Positions 49,150 to 59,435 of a DNA stretch of 64,000 bases are shown piece by piece; position 1 is the first letter of the stretch; every line of letters starts with the position of its first letter. The DNA is from Phyto melanocephala. Its lineage: Eukaryota; Arthropoda; Insecta; Diptera; Rhinophoridae. The translations under genes were made by a program, and so were the position numbers. The notes under the pieces are model-generated. The model did no database searches. It was not told where the DNA came from and was given only the letters and a program-made list of their open reading frames with translations. Location of the stretch: positions 16,597,201 to 16,661,200 of the forward strand of contig OW799237.1 of assembly GCA_941918925.1 (NCBI GenBank), in the 5' to 3' direction.

Positions 49150-49445
49150 TTGGTTGTTGGGCCTAAGCTGGTTTTTGTACCAGATTGCTAGTAGACCTTT
49201 CATAAGTAATAAGTTTTATTTTTTTTTAATTAACAAGTTGTGAAATGGATTAGAAGAATAAAAATAAATAAAGAAATAAAAAATTTTGGTTGGGTTCTTC
49301 AGGATGTTTTTTATAGTTTCCTGTTTTAGTTTTAAATTCTCATTTTAATAAGCTTTTTCAAGAATTTGGGTAAAAGAACTGACTGACTGATCCGGTACAA
49401 GGACCAGCGAAATGCATATAGGCCAGCTTAAACCCAACAATCAAA
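49150..49445. mobile_element. Inverted-repeat unit of about 295 bp
   Basis: TTGGTTGTTGGGCCTAAGCT on the left is mirrored by AGCTTAAACCCAACAATCAA on the right. A second inverted pair (TTTTTGTACCAGAT / GATCCGGTACAAGG) lies inside. The right arm has CTGACTGACTGATCC, a sequence also seen in a presumed retroelement tail at 13.65 kb. Class uncertain. Confidence 0.45.
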
Positions 49446-50128
49446 TCAAATATTGATAATACAAATTTGTAAAAAAGGTAAAAGATCAGCACCTTTGATA
49501 GCTTTACCCTATAACTTCATATTTTAATACATTGTAAATAGAGTTTTTTTTTAGGCCTACACCCAAAAAACGTACTTAAATTAAGTCGTGTCAAAAGTAC
49601 GACTTTTCTTAAACCAAGAACAAAATGTTTAAATTTAGAATGAATGGATTCATTACGAATTTCTTAATTTTAGGAATAGTTAAGCCGAAAACAGTTTGAT
49701 TTTAAGAATTAAAATCATTTAAGCCCAAAACTGTACTTGGCGTAAGCTAAGAACACGATTCATTTAAGCATAACCAAGTTTAAATTAATCAAAAAATGCG
49801 CTGGTTTCAAGAATTCGTTACTTGGTTTGATCGCTGCATCGTACAGTATCTCCGTTACATACGCTTTGACATTAACTTTGCGATACGTTTTATTAAAACT
49901 AAAAAAGAAAGATAACGAACAAAATATGAAACGTAAAGGCCATGCATGCTCTGTATGGAGTGTGACATTTCTAACTTTGACAGAAAAGCGCGATTGAAAA
50001 TGTGTATGTCACAATGAAAATTTTGACAACACTAACACATTGTTTGTTTACCTATAAAGCTTGCAAGTACTTTTCTAATTTTTTCACTATTAAATAATAT
50101 AGTTTTTTAATAAAAGCTAAAAATGTTA
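49446..50128. other. AT-rich DNA without a gene
   Basis: ACACCCAAAAAACGTACTTA at 49560 resembles the start of short MITEs in this window, but no partner end was found. The interior TTAAG/CTTAA-rich sequence may be a repeat of its own. Confidence 0.4.
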
Positions 50129-50522
50129 TCTATATACACATATAAAAATTAATCCCTTTTTTCCTTGGTCACGGCATCACGCGTGAATGGCTGGACCGAT
50201 TTCACTAATTCTTTTTTTGTTGTATTTGTTATTATTAGGAAAAGGTTTTTATGGCAGTTTCGGGATTATAAAAGTGGGCAGTGCCACGCCCATAATAAAT
50301 AAGTTATCATATTTAGCTACTTTCACTAGATCGATTTTTCTAAAACTTTGAACACACATTGAGTTGTCATGACTATATAATTTCGTGATTATAAAAGTGG
50401 TCGGTGCCTTGCCCATAAAAGCATGTTATAATTTTTAGCTTCTTGCACTTGATATTCAATTAAAATTCAGAATGCATTTGTATTCATTAAGGGGCGTAGC
50501 AACGCGCGCCGGGCTTGACTAG
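50129..50522 (+). mobile_element. Helitron-like non-autonomous element, two internal units
   Basis: Starts TCTATATACACATATAAAAA after an A and ends CGCCGGGCTTGACTAG before a T. The last 120 bases are almost the same as those of the 39.4-kb element (TTCATTAAGGGGCGTAGCAA). Two GTGG-type units are present (50275 and 50397). Between 50160 and 50230 it carries TCACGCGTGAATGGCTGGAC, which the other two copies lack. Confidence 0.8.
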
Positions 50523-50889
50523 TTTTATAATAGTTTTTAAAACTAATTAATCTTGAGTTCGAATTTGAAAAGAAAAAAATATAAGAAAATTTGCCATCTG
50601 ATTGTCAAAGCGCTTAAAAGATGAGAGTTGCCTAACTTTGATCTTCGCGCTGCGTTGAAAGTACTTTATGTGCAGCGTTGCCGTTTTGGTTACTTTAAAC
50701 CAAAATTGTTTGGTGTACTTTTTTTTGACTTTGGTTACTCCTCAATAAAATTTTAATATGTATAAATATTATGTGTTTTATATGTTAATTTTTTAAATCG
50801 CGCTTTATATTTGTTTGACATTGTAATAGAGTAGCAAGTATGCAAGAAAGTAGCAAATCAAGCTTGCAAAACATAAAATAAAAAAGGAT

Positions 50890-51375
50890 ATACAACAGTT
50901 TTATATATTGAATTTTTTAAAGGAAATTCTGAAACGCTTCGATTTTTCAAGAAAAGATCTAAAAAATCTTGAGGTAATTACTCCAAATAAAGTTTTAAGT
51001 AGTTCAGAGATAAGTTTGGAACCTTTGTTATTATCATACCCAAATTTAGCAGGTGGTAATGAAGAAAAATTTTTATCCCAATGGAAACTGTTAAGATTTT
51101 AAAATACTATTTTAGATACTCATATAAGTATCATTGAGTTTTGGGATAAAGTGTCCAAACATAAAAATGCAATGAAAGAAAAGTGTTTCGAAGATCTTAT
51201 TTATTTTGTTAAAAACTTACTGTCTTTGCCACATAGTTCAGCTGCTTAATTTGATAAAAAGCAAATTTAGAAATAAGTTTGAGTTCGAAACAACTAACAA
51301 TGTTATGCAATCAAAAGAATTGTGCAAAAATCAAAATGATTCCCATTATGTCTAGTCTGCGAAAACTAAATTCTA
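50890..51375 (+). pseudogene. hAT-like transposase C-terminus relic
   Basis: Plus strand, first frame: FLKEILKRFDFSRKDLKNLE, NKVLSSSEIS, NLAGGNEEKFLSQWKLLRF, stop. It continues as EFWDKVSKHKNAMKEKCFED and FVKNLLSLPHSSAA, then in a shifted frame LIKSKFRNKFEFETTNNVMQ and SKELCKNQNDSHYV. LPHSSA, where VERxFS is expected next, and the xLRN...NNVMQSK region mark the hAT dimerisation domain. A small deletion has removed VERxFS. The N-terminal zinc finger and catalytic region are absent, and element ends were not identified. Confidence 0.75.
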
Positions 51376-51641
51376 AAATTTTGTTTTTCTCAACATAGTA
51401 TGAACTTAAAATTTATCGATCTCTAAAAAAATCGCTTTATATATATTTTTAATTCTATTTAGCTTTTTGCATTTTAATATGAAATAAAATAAACAACAAA
51501 TTTAATAAAATCAAAATAATTTATAATTTTGGTTATTTTTTTCCTCATTTGGTTACATTCTTAAGAAAATTTTGCAATTTATGCGACATTTATGTGACAT
51601 GTTTCATATGGCTATTTCATCTTAACCCGTTATGTCCTACT

Positions 51642-51657
51642 GTAGCCATATGGCAAC
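51642..51657. promoter_or_regulatory. Subterminal palindrome, left (one change)
   Basis: GTAGCCATATGGCAAC lies 16 bases inside the left end of the piggyBac-like element. It differs at one position from the perfect copies at 52014 and 53179. A role as transposase-binding site is an inference. Confidence 0.5.
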
Positions 51658-52013
51658 ACTCTCTGTATCAGTTGTTACTCAGCTTTTCCTAAGCATAGTT
51701 AACGGTTATTATGAAATTAGCGAATATTTGAGAATGTTTATATAATGTTTTTACTATTTTAGGTAAAAGAAAGTCAATTTCGTTTAAAGCGTCTTGTTTA
51801 TAAGCTGTATTTTGGAAGTGCAAAAAAATAAGTTGTAAAATTTTATAAAAATGGATTTCATGAAAAATTAATTGCCAATATTTTTCAAAACTTGTTGTAT
51901 TTTTTAAAGTTATTTGATTAATTAATTTTGTAAAAAGTGTATCTTTGTTTTTGCGTAAAAATTTTATATATTAAATGTTGATATCATATGTATATTTAAT
52001 TTTTTTCATACAC

Positions 52014-52029
52014 GTTGCCATATGGCAAC
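52014..52029. promoter_or_regulatory. Internal palindrome GTTGCCATATGGCAAC
   Basis: A perfect 16-base palindrome with no mismatch, identical to the copy near the right end. It lies upstream of the transposase remnant, so it could also be part of the element's own promoter region. Confidence 0.55.
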
Positions 52030-52159
52030 GGCAGGCGTTATATGGTGTTTCATATTTGCATAGTGAATAAATAAATTAATTCATTAATTTCTTGAAATAT
52101 GTTTAGAATTTAACAGATAGTTAACATTTTCTGATGCCTTAGACTTCCTGGAACCGTTG

Positions 52160-52546
52160 ATAATGAAACCGAAAATAAAGTTACAAAGATTTTTGTTGAA
52201 CCACCTGAAAATGATGGCTATATAAGCGGTGAAGATGACGCTTCAAAAGAAGAAGGCGGTATCCCAGGCAACATTTTTCCTTCTCTGCTGAAATCGAATT
52301 ACGAAATAATCTTTTGAAAATGGACAGCGATAAGATTCTAGTAAAGACATAAGGAAAAAATGATAGGAGATAGATGATCTGCACAATTCGGTTGCAAATT
52401 CTACGGTAAGTGTCAATTCTCAACAGAAAGAATGATGGTATAGATCATCCCGTAATACTAATTATTGAAAAACGACGTTGCGCCGGAGAAACTTGCAAAA
52501 CCATTGGTCGAAAAGCCTGTAAAAAGTGCGACATTGGCAGATATTC
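52160..52546 (+). pseudogene. piggyBac-like transposase, N- and C-terminal remnants
   Basis: N-terminal piece: KVTKIFVEPPENDGYISGED then DASKEEGGIPGNIF, the acidic PPExDGxxSxEDDA...EEGG pattern of piggyBac-derived proteins. It stops at TGA near 52316. C-terminal piece, from about 52464: EKRRCAGETCKTIGRKACKK followed by CDIG, with the C-x4-C-x7-C-x2-C order of the piggyBac Cys-rich domain that binds element ends. The whole catalytic DDD core between them has been lost. The Cys-rich domain is cut off by the mariner insertion at about 52550. Confidence 0.72.
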
Positions 52547-52559
52547 AGAGATATAATAA

Positions 52560-53060
52560 TCGTCAATCCTCAATCTCCAGGCCGCAGTGAACGGTTTTTC
52601 GACCAAAATCATAATGAGCGTTGAAGCTCATTTTCACCTCAGAGGGTACGTGAACAACTATCGCTTCTGGGGCACTGAAAATCCACATAGAGCCATTGCA
52701 CCCGCTCAAAGTGTCTGCATGGTGGGTGCACTGTTCATGCTGGAGGAGTCAAAGGGCCGAGTTTTTTCTGCCGCAATTCAAAAAATTAGGACTGGAGGAT
52801 ATGTGGTTCCAAAAGGACGTAGCAACGTCACACACTTGGCGAGCCACAACCGATATTCTGAAGGCGGTGTTCCCGGTGTTTACGTGAATAAGCCCGAAAC
52901 TCTGGAAGCCCTTAAGGACAACATGAGTGCTAGAATCTGTCGCCCGAAGTTCTCGCCAAAGTGATGAAAATTGACCTAAAAAGCGCCCATTTGGCCGATA
53001 TAATCTTCGCGACTTGACCTATGAAAATCTAAAGGTTCAAATAAACACAATCAAAAAAAA
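52560..53060 (+). pseudogene. Mariner (DD41D-related) transposase relic inside piggyBac
   Basis: EAHFHLRGYVNNYRFWGTEN corresponds to the first catalytic region, with the usual FSDE changed to MSVE. In the next frame GLEDMWFQKDVATSHTWRAT has the second Asp. Then VYVNKPETLEALKDNMS follows directly, because the stretch with the third Asp (PRSCDLTPLDYFLWG in relatives) is deleted. The end is near the poly-A at 53060. It is GC-richer than its host and differs from the four DD41D copies elsewhere, so it may be a separate lineage. Confidence 0.72.
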
Positions 53061-53178
53061 ATCGAAATTTTTCAAACCACATCGGATAATTTGTATTGTA
53101 TTGTTAGTTTTTTAATAAAATATATCAACAAAAAAATTATTTCATTATTATATTTTGTAAGTTGAGATAGTTCCTGGC

Positions 53179-53194
53179 GTTGCCATATGGCAAC
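53179..53194. promoter_or_regulatory. Subterminal palindrome, right
   Basis: A perfect GTTGCCATATGGCAAC, 132 bases inside the right end. A further CTGGCTCC-AGCAGGACCAGG segment follows immediately. Confidence 0.55.
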
Positions 53195-53330
53195 AGTCTT
53201 TCCTGGCTCCAGCAGGACCAGGACAAAAAAAAATAATTATGACGAAAAGATCTTTTCATGAGTGTGATTGGAATTTGATAATTTTTTTTTTAATTTGTGC
53301 AATAAAGTATTCTCGGACATAATGGGTTAA

Positions 53331-55530
53331 ATTCCAAAGCGAATTTCCAACGCAACGCGAAGCAAGAGCTTTTTCTGACATGGCCTTAAGTTTACTTCGA
53401 AACTGCTACAGATTTATTGTCCTTAACATTATTACTTATAGCCATAGTATGATTAACAAAATGAGATTTATAAAAACATACTTGAAATTTTATAAAGTGT
53501 ATTTACCTCAGCAAATATCTTTAGTTAAAGAGAAAGAAGACTTAATTTAAAAATTCAATTCTTATTTTAATAGTCTTGTTTTTGATTCTGTAAAACAAGC
53601 CCGTTTTGTATTTGTTTAGAGGAAACCAGAAAACCAGTTGCCTTTTAGCATCTGAAAAGTTTTTTTTTTTTACTACTTACTGCATTGGTGAAAGGAAATG
53701 CAAATCTCAGATATCGAACGAAAAGTATGATATTTGGAAAAAGTGCCTGAAAGAGATTAGCACGACAACTCACATTGCTTTTAAATGTCCAGTACTGACT
53801 ATCATCACACTTAGGGCGCCTTATCTGAAGCAAACTCTTTTGCGATTACAAAACAGTTCATAATTAAAAGGAACAATTACCTATTTGACATTCGGATTTT
53901 TATAGTCTTGATGAAACGCCAGTGAAAGCTGGGGACCCAATGAAAAAAGAAATCAGCAGTTGGTGGCTAGAATTTCCTAAGTAATAAGAGGGGGCCAGAA
54001 AAGAACGTGTGTGATTAGTGCTTTGCTTCGCCATCACCCTTTATGTTATATGCATATGTAATCACAAGATCTTTAATGACACATATACGACATCTTTTGG
54101 ACACTGTTTAAGGAAACAGGAAACAACCATCAGAAAAAAATTGTAAAGAAAAATTTTTTTAAATAAAAATCCAAAATATTTGCATTAACAGAAATATTTC
54201 TTTAGACATTTTCTATCAGAAATGTTTTTCTATGCATGCCCCCATATAAAAGGTTTATATTTGCCTTTTAATTTTTGCTCGAACTCTTTTCAAAGCAAAA
54301 TTATTCAAAAAAAGAAAAAGCATTTCGTTATATTTCTAAAATAAAACCAGAAGACTCTAAAATGTTAAATATATAATTCTTAATACTATTTTATACAATG
54401 ATTTAAAGAAAGGCATCTTGCTCTTGGCAGCAAAAAGTTTTATTAATGAAAATGTTTTTTACGTTCTTCTTTACACAATCAAAAATGTCTGGTAGGGAAA
54501 TTAAATCTTTAAATATAAAAATTAAAACACATTTGAAAATTTTACTCAATTTTGTAATAAATTTTTATTAACTTAAATTGAAGTACTTTTGCTTAGCAAA
54601 AATCCTCGGGCTGTTGAAATGTTTTCTTGCTTACACATTCCAAAAACAAAAAGTAATACAAGATTTGTGTAAATAAGTAACAATGTATCTAAGTTGTCTA
54701 TTACTTCCTCTGAGCTTTTACGATTTCCTCTTTAAACATTACTTTTGGCTTTGAATGACTATTGGTATTTTCTTATTGATATTTTGAACTTAAAATTCTT
54801 TTAGAAATAGTTTAGCCATTTTATTGTTATGACAGAAAACACTTCCAACCCCCTCACTCCTCCCATACCTCATTTTATGGGATCCCATCAAAAATACAAC
54901 AAATGCAACCAACACTGGCCATAACAGCAGTCGTAATAGTCGTTGGCATTAAAACTGTAAATAAAAATTAGTTTCTTTAGTGATGAAAATGATGACTAAG
55001 TCAAATTCTTATCATTTATGTGCAAAGTATGTTGAAAATCATGGCAAAAGCTTGAAAAATCAAGGGATGTTTATTAAAAGTAGCCTCAGGCATTTCCTCC
55101 TCCTCCTCCTTCAAAAACACAAGTACAACGTACTTAATCCAACTTTATGTTTTCCAGATTTTGCTGTAGTTGGAACAATGCGTTGACTTTAAATTTGCTT
55201 TTTTGTGACTAATAAAATTAATCATTTATTTACTTAGAAAATTTAATTTGTAGCCTTGAGATTTTCTGTAATTTAACAAAAACAAATCTTTGTTACTACA
55301 ACTTGCTCTTATCAAATATTTGACATATTTGTTGTTATTGCTATCAGCTTATAATGAGATTATTAGAAAATTATGTTTAATATTGTTTGCGATATAAGTT
55401 TAATGAGAAAGAAGTTTGTAAAAAATAATTAGATAAAATTAAGTTAAAATTGTAAGAATAAGAAAGACTAAGGACATTGTAATGATATAATGTTATATAA
55501 TACACAAATGCTAAATTTATATTTGCGTTA
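53331..55530. other. AT-rich DNA without a recognised gene
   Basis: Short frames near 53606-53863 show no motif. CTCCTCCTCCTTC repeats at 55098. Nothing else recognised. Confidence 0.55.
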
Positions 55531-55681
55531 TTCACAACGTGTCCTAAGTGTCATAATGTCATAATATCCAAAAAGTTGTAAAATAGTTGAAAACAATACG
55601 ACTGTTTATTGTAAAATTTTTAAACCTGTTTAATTTTTTTTTTTAATTATGACAATATGACAATATGACACCTTGTGAATT
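55531..55681. mobile_element. MITE, TTCACAA...TTGTGAAT family, copy 2
   Basis: TTCACAACGTGTCCTAAGTG and TCATAATGTCATAAT on the left are mirrored by ATTATGACAATATGACA and CACCTTGTGAAT on the right. Short (TGTCATAA) units are repeated within each arm. Same family as 8723-8870. Confidence 0.65.
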
Positions 55682-56559
55682 AGCCACTTGTTCATTATTT
55701 AAACAACATTAAGACAAATTAAATATTTTGCATGCATTTCATTTGATACTCTATTTTCTTTATCTGCCTTAAATTTATTTACACGATGTCAATAATCAAT
55801 ATTTTTTTATCTTAAAAAAATTGTTTACTTAAGGTCAACAATTAGAATTTTCAACCAAAAAAAAAAAATTAATTAAAAATTACTTTTATTATACCCTTCA
55901 ACTGTGGTGTCAAGGTTATATATGGTTTCGAAATACTTATAAAATTTCCAGCCCCATGAAGTATATAAATATTTCCTAAAAGCCTAGGAAAAGGAGAGTC
56001 GACTGAAAAATGTCCGTCTGTCCGTGTGCTGGCTTAAATTATTTTTTAGAAGGCACCACATGTTGCACAGTTCTGTGTGTGGTGTCAATCCTTTAAAAAT
56101 TTCTAGCGATTGATCGCTTTTGAAATCCAGCACACTCACCAAATAACTTTCTGCGATATAAGCAAATAAAACGACTTCCTCTGGTTTTTTTTCGATATTT
56201 TTTCCTAACAAATATAAACATTTTTTACATTAAGATAAGTTATAGACAGGCTTGCAGCTTTTTACATATCAAATGCTTCTCGGAACATTACTAAAAAAAC
56301 AACTTGAACAAATCGATCACTAATTGGAAAAGTTATAGGGAAAAATAATTTCTAAAAATTTATATATATTTTAAAGTATATCAAATTTTTTGACAAGCTA
56401 AGGACACCATATTATAACGCGTAGTCTCCAAAATGATTTCTCAGAAAAACGGAAAAATTATATCGAAACTACCTGATATATTATCACAAAAATATACAAT
56501 CGAAAGTAGTTTTTTTAGCTTTTGAATAACATTGAGGAGCGATATGAGTAGTATAAATA

Positions 56560-56920
56560 GGTTTTTTCTATCCCACAGTGAGTCTGTTGTACTCTGCGTT
56601 AGAAAGTATATTTTATACTGCAAAGGTTTCTTCTACCCTAGAGTGGACCTGTTTTCGCACTCCGCCATTAAAAATTAATTCCACACTGCGTAGGTTAGTT
56701 CCGACGTACAATGGATCTGTTTTCGCAATCTAAGATTTTATTAAAAACGCTCATGTAGCATGACTAGAAACCCTCAATTATCCTATCTTATAAAACACGT
56801 CATGAAAACAGATGCATTTTGTTGAATTAATTTATGATTGCGGAGTGCAGGAACAAGTCCACTGTGAGGTAGAAGGAACCTACGCAGTGTAATATTTATT
56901 TTTAATCACGGAGTGTGCTA
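56560..56920. mobile_element. Foldback-like element of 65-bp repeated units
   Basis: A unit with CTGCGTAGGTTxxTTC, ACAGTGGACCTGTT and TTCGCACTCCGC recurs in direct orientation near 56572, 56617 and 56683, and inverted at 56835-56915 (GCGGAGTGCAGGAACAAGTC and GAACCTACGCAGTGTAAT). This arrangement of direct subunits in inverted arms is FB-like. Diverged, no reading frame. Confidence 0.5.
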
Positions 56921-57432
56921 TATGCACGCAAATAAAAGACATGGTTGTGGTAACCATAATTGAAGAGCAACATACTATGATTGAATTGTATGATTGTGGT
57001 TTAAATATATAATGGTTACCAATTATCATTATTATATTTAATTGAAGCATTATGCAATAATCATATAAATATATGACTATAGTTGAAATCAACAATCTTT
57101 CCTTTTCTACAGCAAATTATTGTCTTGTGCTGTTAGTTACATGAAATGATTTACTTAACTTTTTAATTGCAACTTGTATACCAATATTTTTTTTTTAATT
57201 TTCTTGTTTTTTTTTAAGTTTCTTAAATTTTTTCTATTATTTTTTTTTTTTGACTTCTCAAACTATTTATATAATAAAAATTTATTCAGGAAGAAGAAGG
57301 AAAGTTGAAATCATCATTACATTGTAAAAAAAAAGCATAGCATGATTACTTTGTAATCATACCATTGTCTCACCTATTTTAATAATTATTTTTAATTTTA
57401 AATGCTTTTGAATATACATATATACATATATA

Positions 57433-58993
57433 GATATTCGTTTGACCGCAGTATATTTTTTCTTAGTTAAAACAAAACAAAAAAGTATAAAAATAAAAAT
57501 TTTTTTTTTAAATGATTTGTTTATTTATTCGCTTAAAAAAATTAAATAAAGCTTAAATATATTTCACATTAATAAAACGTTATACATAAAAAACTGAAAA
57601 ATTAAGAGACATTCGTTTGAACGCAGGTTTCTTTAAATTAAAAAAAACCGAAAAGTTATTAAACAATTTTTAAAATTTAATGTGTACTAATATTTTGTGG
57701 GACCACCCTCATTACGAATAACTGAAAATATTCTATTTGGCATTGAGTTTACAAGGTTTCGAAAAGTTTCAATTTCAATACCCATCCAGCATTCCTTTAT
57801 TTTTTCTTTAAGCTCATTTACGGTCGAAAACTGTCTTCCCTTTTCATAAACTTTTGCTGCAAGTATTCCCCATAAGTTTTCGACGGGACTGCATGCTGGC
57901 CACGGAAGTAAATTTATATTTTTTGAATAAAACCAATCCTTAATTTTTTGCGTAACGTGAATAGCCGCGTTATCCTGTTGGAAAATATATTCATCGTCAG
58001 AGTTTTCATCAAGTTTTGTGATAAGGACATCTTCCAGCAGTTTAAGGTTCATTTCTGAATTCATTCTGGTGGTAATAAAACAAATAGGAAGCTTGAAGTT
58101 GTAAGATAATGCTCCCCATATCATAACGCTTCCTCCACCAAAATTTCGCTTGGATCGTACAACGTTTGCTTGGTCCAGATCATCCCAATAACAACTGTAG
58201 CAGTCTGGGCCATCCAAGTTATTTTTTTTTTCGTCCGAAAATATAACTTTTTTCCATTCGTCTGTCCGCGACATATGGGTTTGGCTAAAACTAAGACGTT
58301 TCTTCTTGTGTACCTTAGTTAGTCGTGGTTTAGACTTCATTTTTTTTTCCAGCGATAGATCGCGTGGTAACTGGAAGATCAAGTTTTTCTTTTATTTCTC
58401 GACAGGATAAGTGATTCTTTGTGGCCTCATGGCGAATTTGTCCTTTTTGACGAGTAGTTATTTTAGAAGATCCCTTCGTTGGAGCTTTTATACCATACTT
58501 TTTTCAAAGTTTTAAGTAATTTCTTACTACTCTTTCAGAACGCATTATTATTTCAGCAACTTTTCTATTTGAATAACCTTTTTCTTTTAAGTTATCAATT
58601 AAATCTTTCTCAGTGTCATTTAAACGCTTTCCTGAGCCCATTTCCAAAAGATTTAATATAAATTTTTTAATTTTTTTTTTTTTTTGTTTTTTTAAATTAT
58701 AATGTTAAGTTTTAACATTAAGCACAAAAACACTTGTTTACAAGTCCAATTGCACAATCTAATTGATTTTTTCTACTGCTGTGTTTAAACGAATGTTTTA
58801 CTAAAAACAGCAACAATTTTACAAAAGAATGCATATTTTCTTTTAAAATTCCGTTAGACTAATAATTGTTTTTGTTTTATTAAATAAGCTTAATAATGTA
58901 AATAAAAAAACAAAAAAAATAATTAACTGTTATAAAAATGAGTTAAAGACAACAAATTTTGGAAAAAAACTTAAGTGCGGTCAAACGAATGTC
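57433..58993 (-). mobile_element. Tc3-like transposon with inner and outer terminal repeats
   Basis: TA flanks both ends (57431-57432 and 58994-58995). Outer ends GATATTCGTTTGACCGCAGT (left) and its inverse ending GCGGTCAAACGAATGTC (right) match at 17 or more positions. Each arm has a second, similar copy further in (57609-57625 CATTCGTTTGAACGCAG; 58779-58796 inverse). This gives the IR/DR layout seen in Tc3, Minos-like and Sleeping Beauty-type elements. Length is 1561 bases. One transposase gene lies on the minus strand and fills the space between the inner repeats. Confidence 0.9.
57687..58641 (-). pseudogene. Tc3-like transposase, nearly complete
   Basis: ATG at 58641 opens MGSGKRLNDTEKDLIDNLKE and KGYSNRKVAEIMRSERVV, the paired-like helix-turn-helix N-terminus. 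It is broken by a TGA at 58504-58506 and a one-base frameshift in the A-run at 58340-58348. The rest reads KKVIFSDEKKNNLDGPD (first Asp, 58233-58235), GGGSVMIWGALSYN, EYIFQQDNAAIHV (second Asp, 57972-57974) and LLPWPACSPVENLWGILAAK with the Glu at 57879-57881. It ends NEGGPTKY and TAG. Relatives have SPDLNPIENLW; here DLNP is missing, an in-frame 12-base deletion that shortens DD34E spacing to 30. About 318 codons, close to full length. Confidence 0.9.
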
Positions 58994-59435
58994 TATGACT
59001 GTAATGCTACTTTTGTCGAATTAGTTTTTTTATTTCATATTATTTTTAAATGATAACCATATAGAAGTTTTTAGGGAAAGTAATCATTAAATGATACAAT
59101 TCAAACAAATGCTTGATTATCGTAAAACAAAATATTGATGAAATAAAATAAAATTAACTATTTCTTGATTTCGACAACCAAATATTGTTATAGCGAATAT
59201 AATACGACCATCGTGATCATGTCGTAACCATGGTTTTTCTTTGCGTGTGAGTACAAAAAGAATCACCTCGACTATTTAAATATACTTAATACATTTTAAA
59301 AAATTTTAAATATATGATGGCTGCCACTACAAAAGGTGGGTACAATTCATTTATATGGGAGTCATATCTAGTAATTAAAAATTAATCCACTTTAATCCCA
59401 TCATTATTGGTATCAATGAAAGGGTGCTAAGGATG

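Larger units (their letters stand above)
51626..53326 (+). mobile_element. piggyBac-like element with TTAA target duplication
   Basis: TTAA flanks both ends (51622-51625 and 53327-53330). The ends are inverted: CCCGTTATGTCCTA on the left, TCGGACATAATGGG on the right, starting with the CCC typical of piggyBac. A 16-base perfect palindrome GTTGCCATATGGCAAC occurs at 52014-52029 and 53179-53194, and with one change at 51642-51657. The transposase keeps only its acidic N-terminus and Cys-rich C-terminus. A mariner relic is inserted inside. Total length is 1701 bases. Confidence 0.85.
56925..59247. mobile_element. Element with CACGCAAA ends, carrying the Tc3-like insertion
   Basis: The left end CACGCAAATAAAAGACATGG (56925) is the inverse of the right end ending TTTTTCTTTGCGTG (59247). 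Both then have GGTTG/GTAACCAT-like segments. Removing the Tc3-like element leaves about 760 bases of non-coding AT-rich sequence, so this is a MITE-like element. No target duplication was confirmed. Confidence 0.5.
55892..59435 (+). repeat. mini-me-like repeat, copy 6, broken by nested insertions
   Basis: 5' part 55892-56560: TATACCCTTCAACTGTGGTG, a TATATGG tract, core AGCCCCATGAAGTATATAAA, GTCCGTCTGTCCGTG and the following AT-rich body. 3' part about 59290-59435: ATGATGGCTGCCACTACAAA, TTAATCCCATCATTATTGG and GAAAGGGTGCTAAGG, which match the interior of copies 1 and 5. The intervening 2.7 kb consists of inserted elements. The terminal GCCGAATAT box is not seen, so the 3' end is truncated. Confidence 0.65.
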
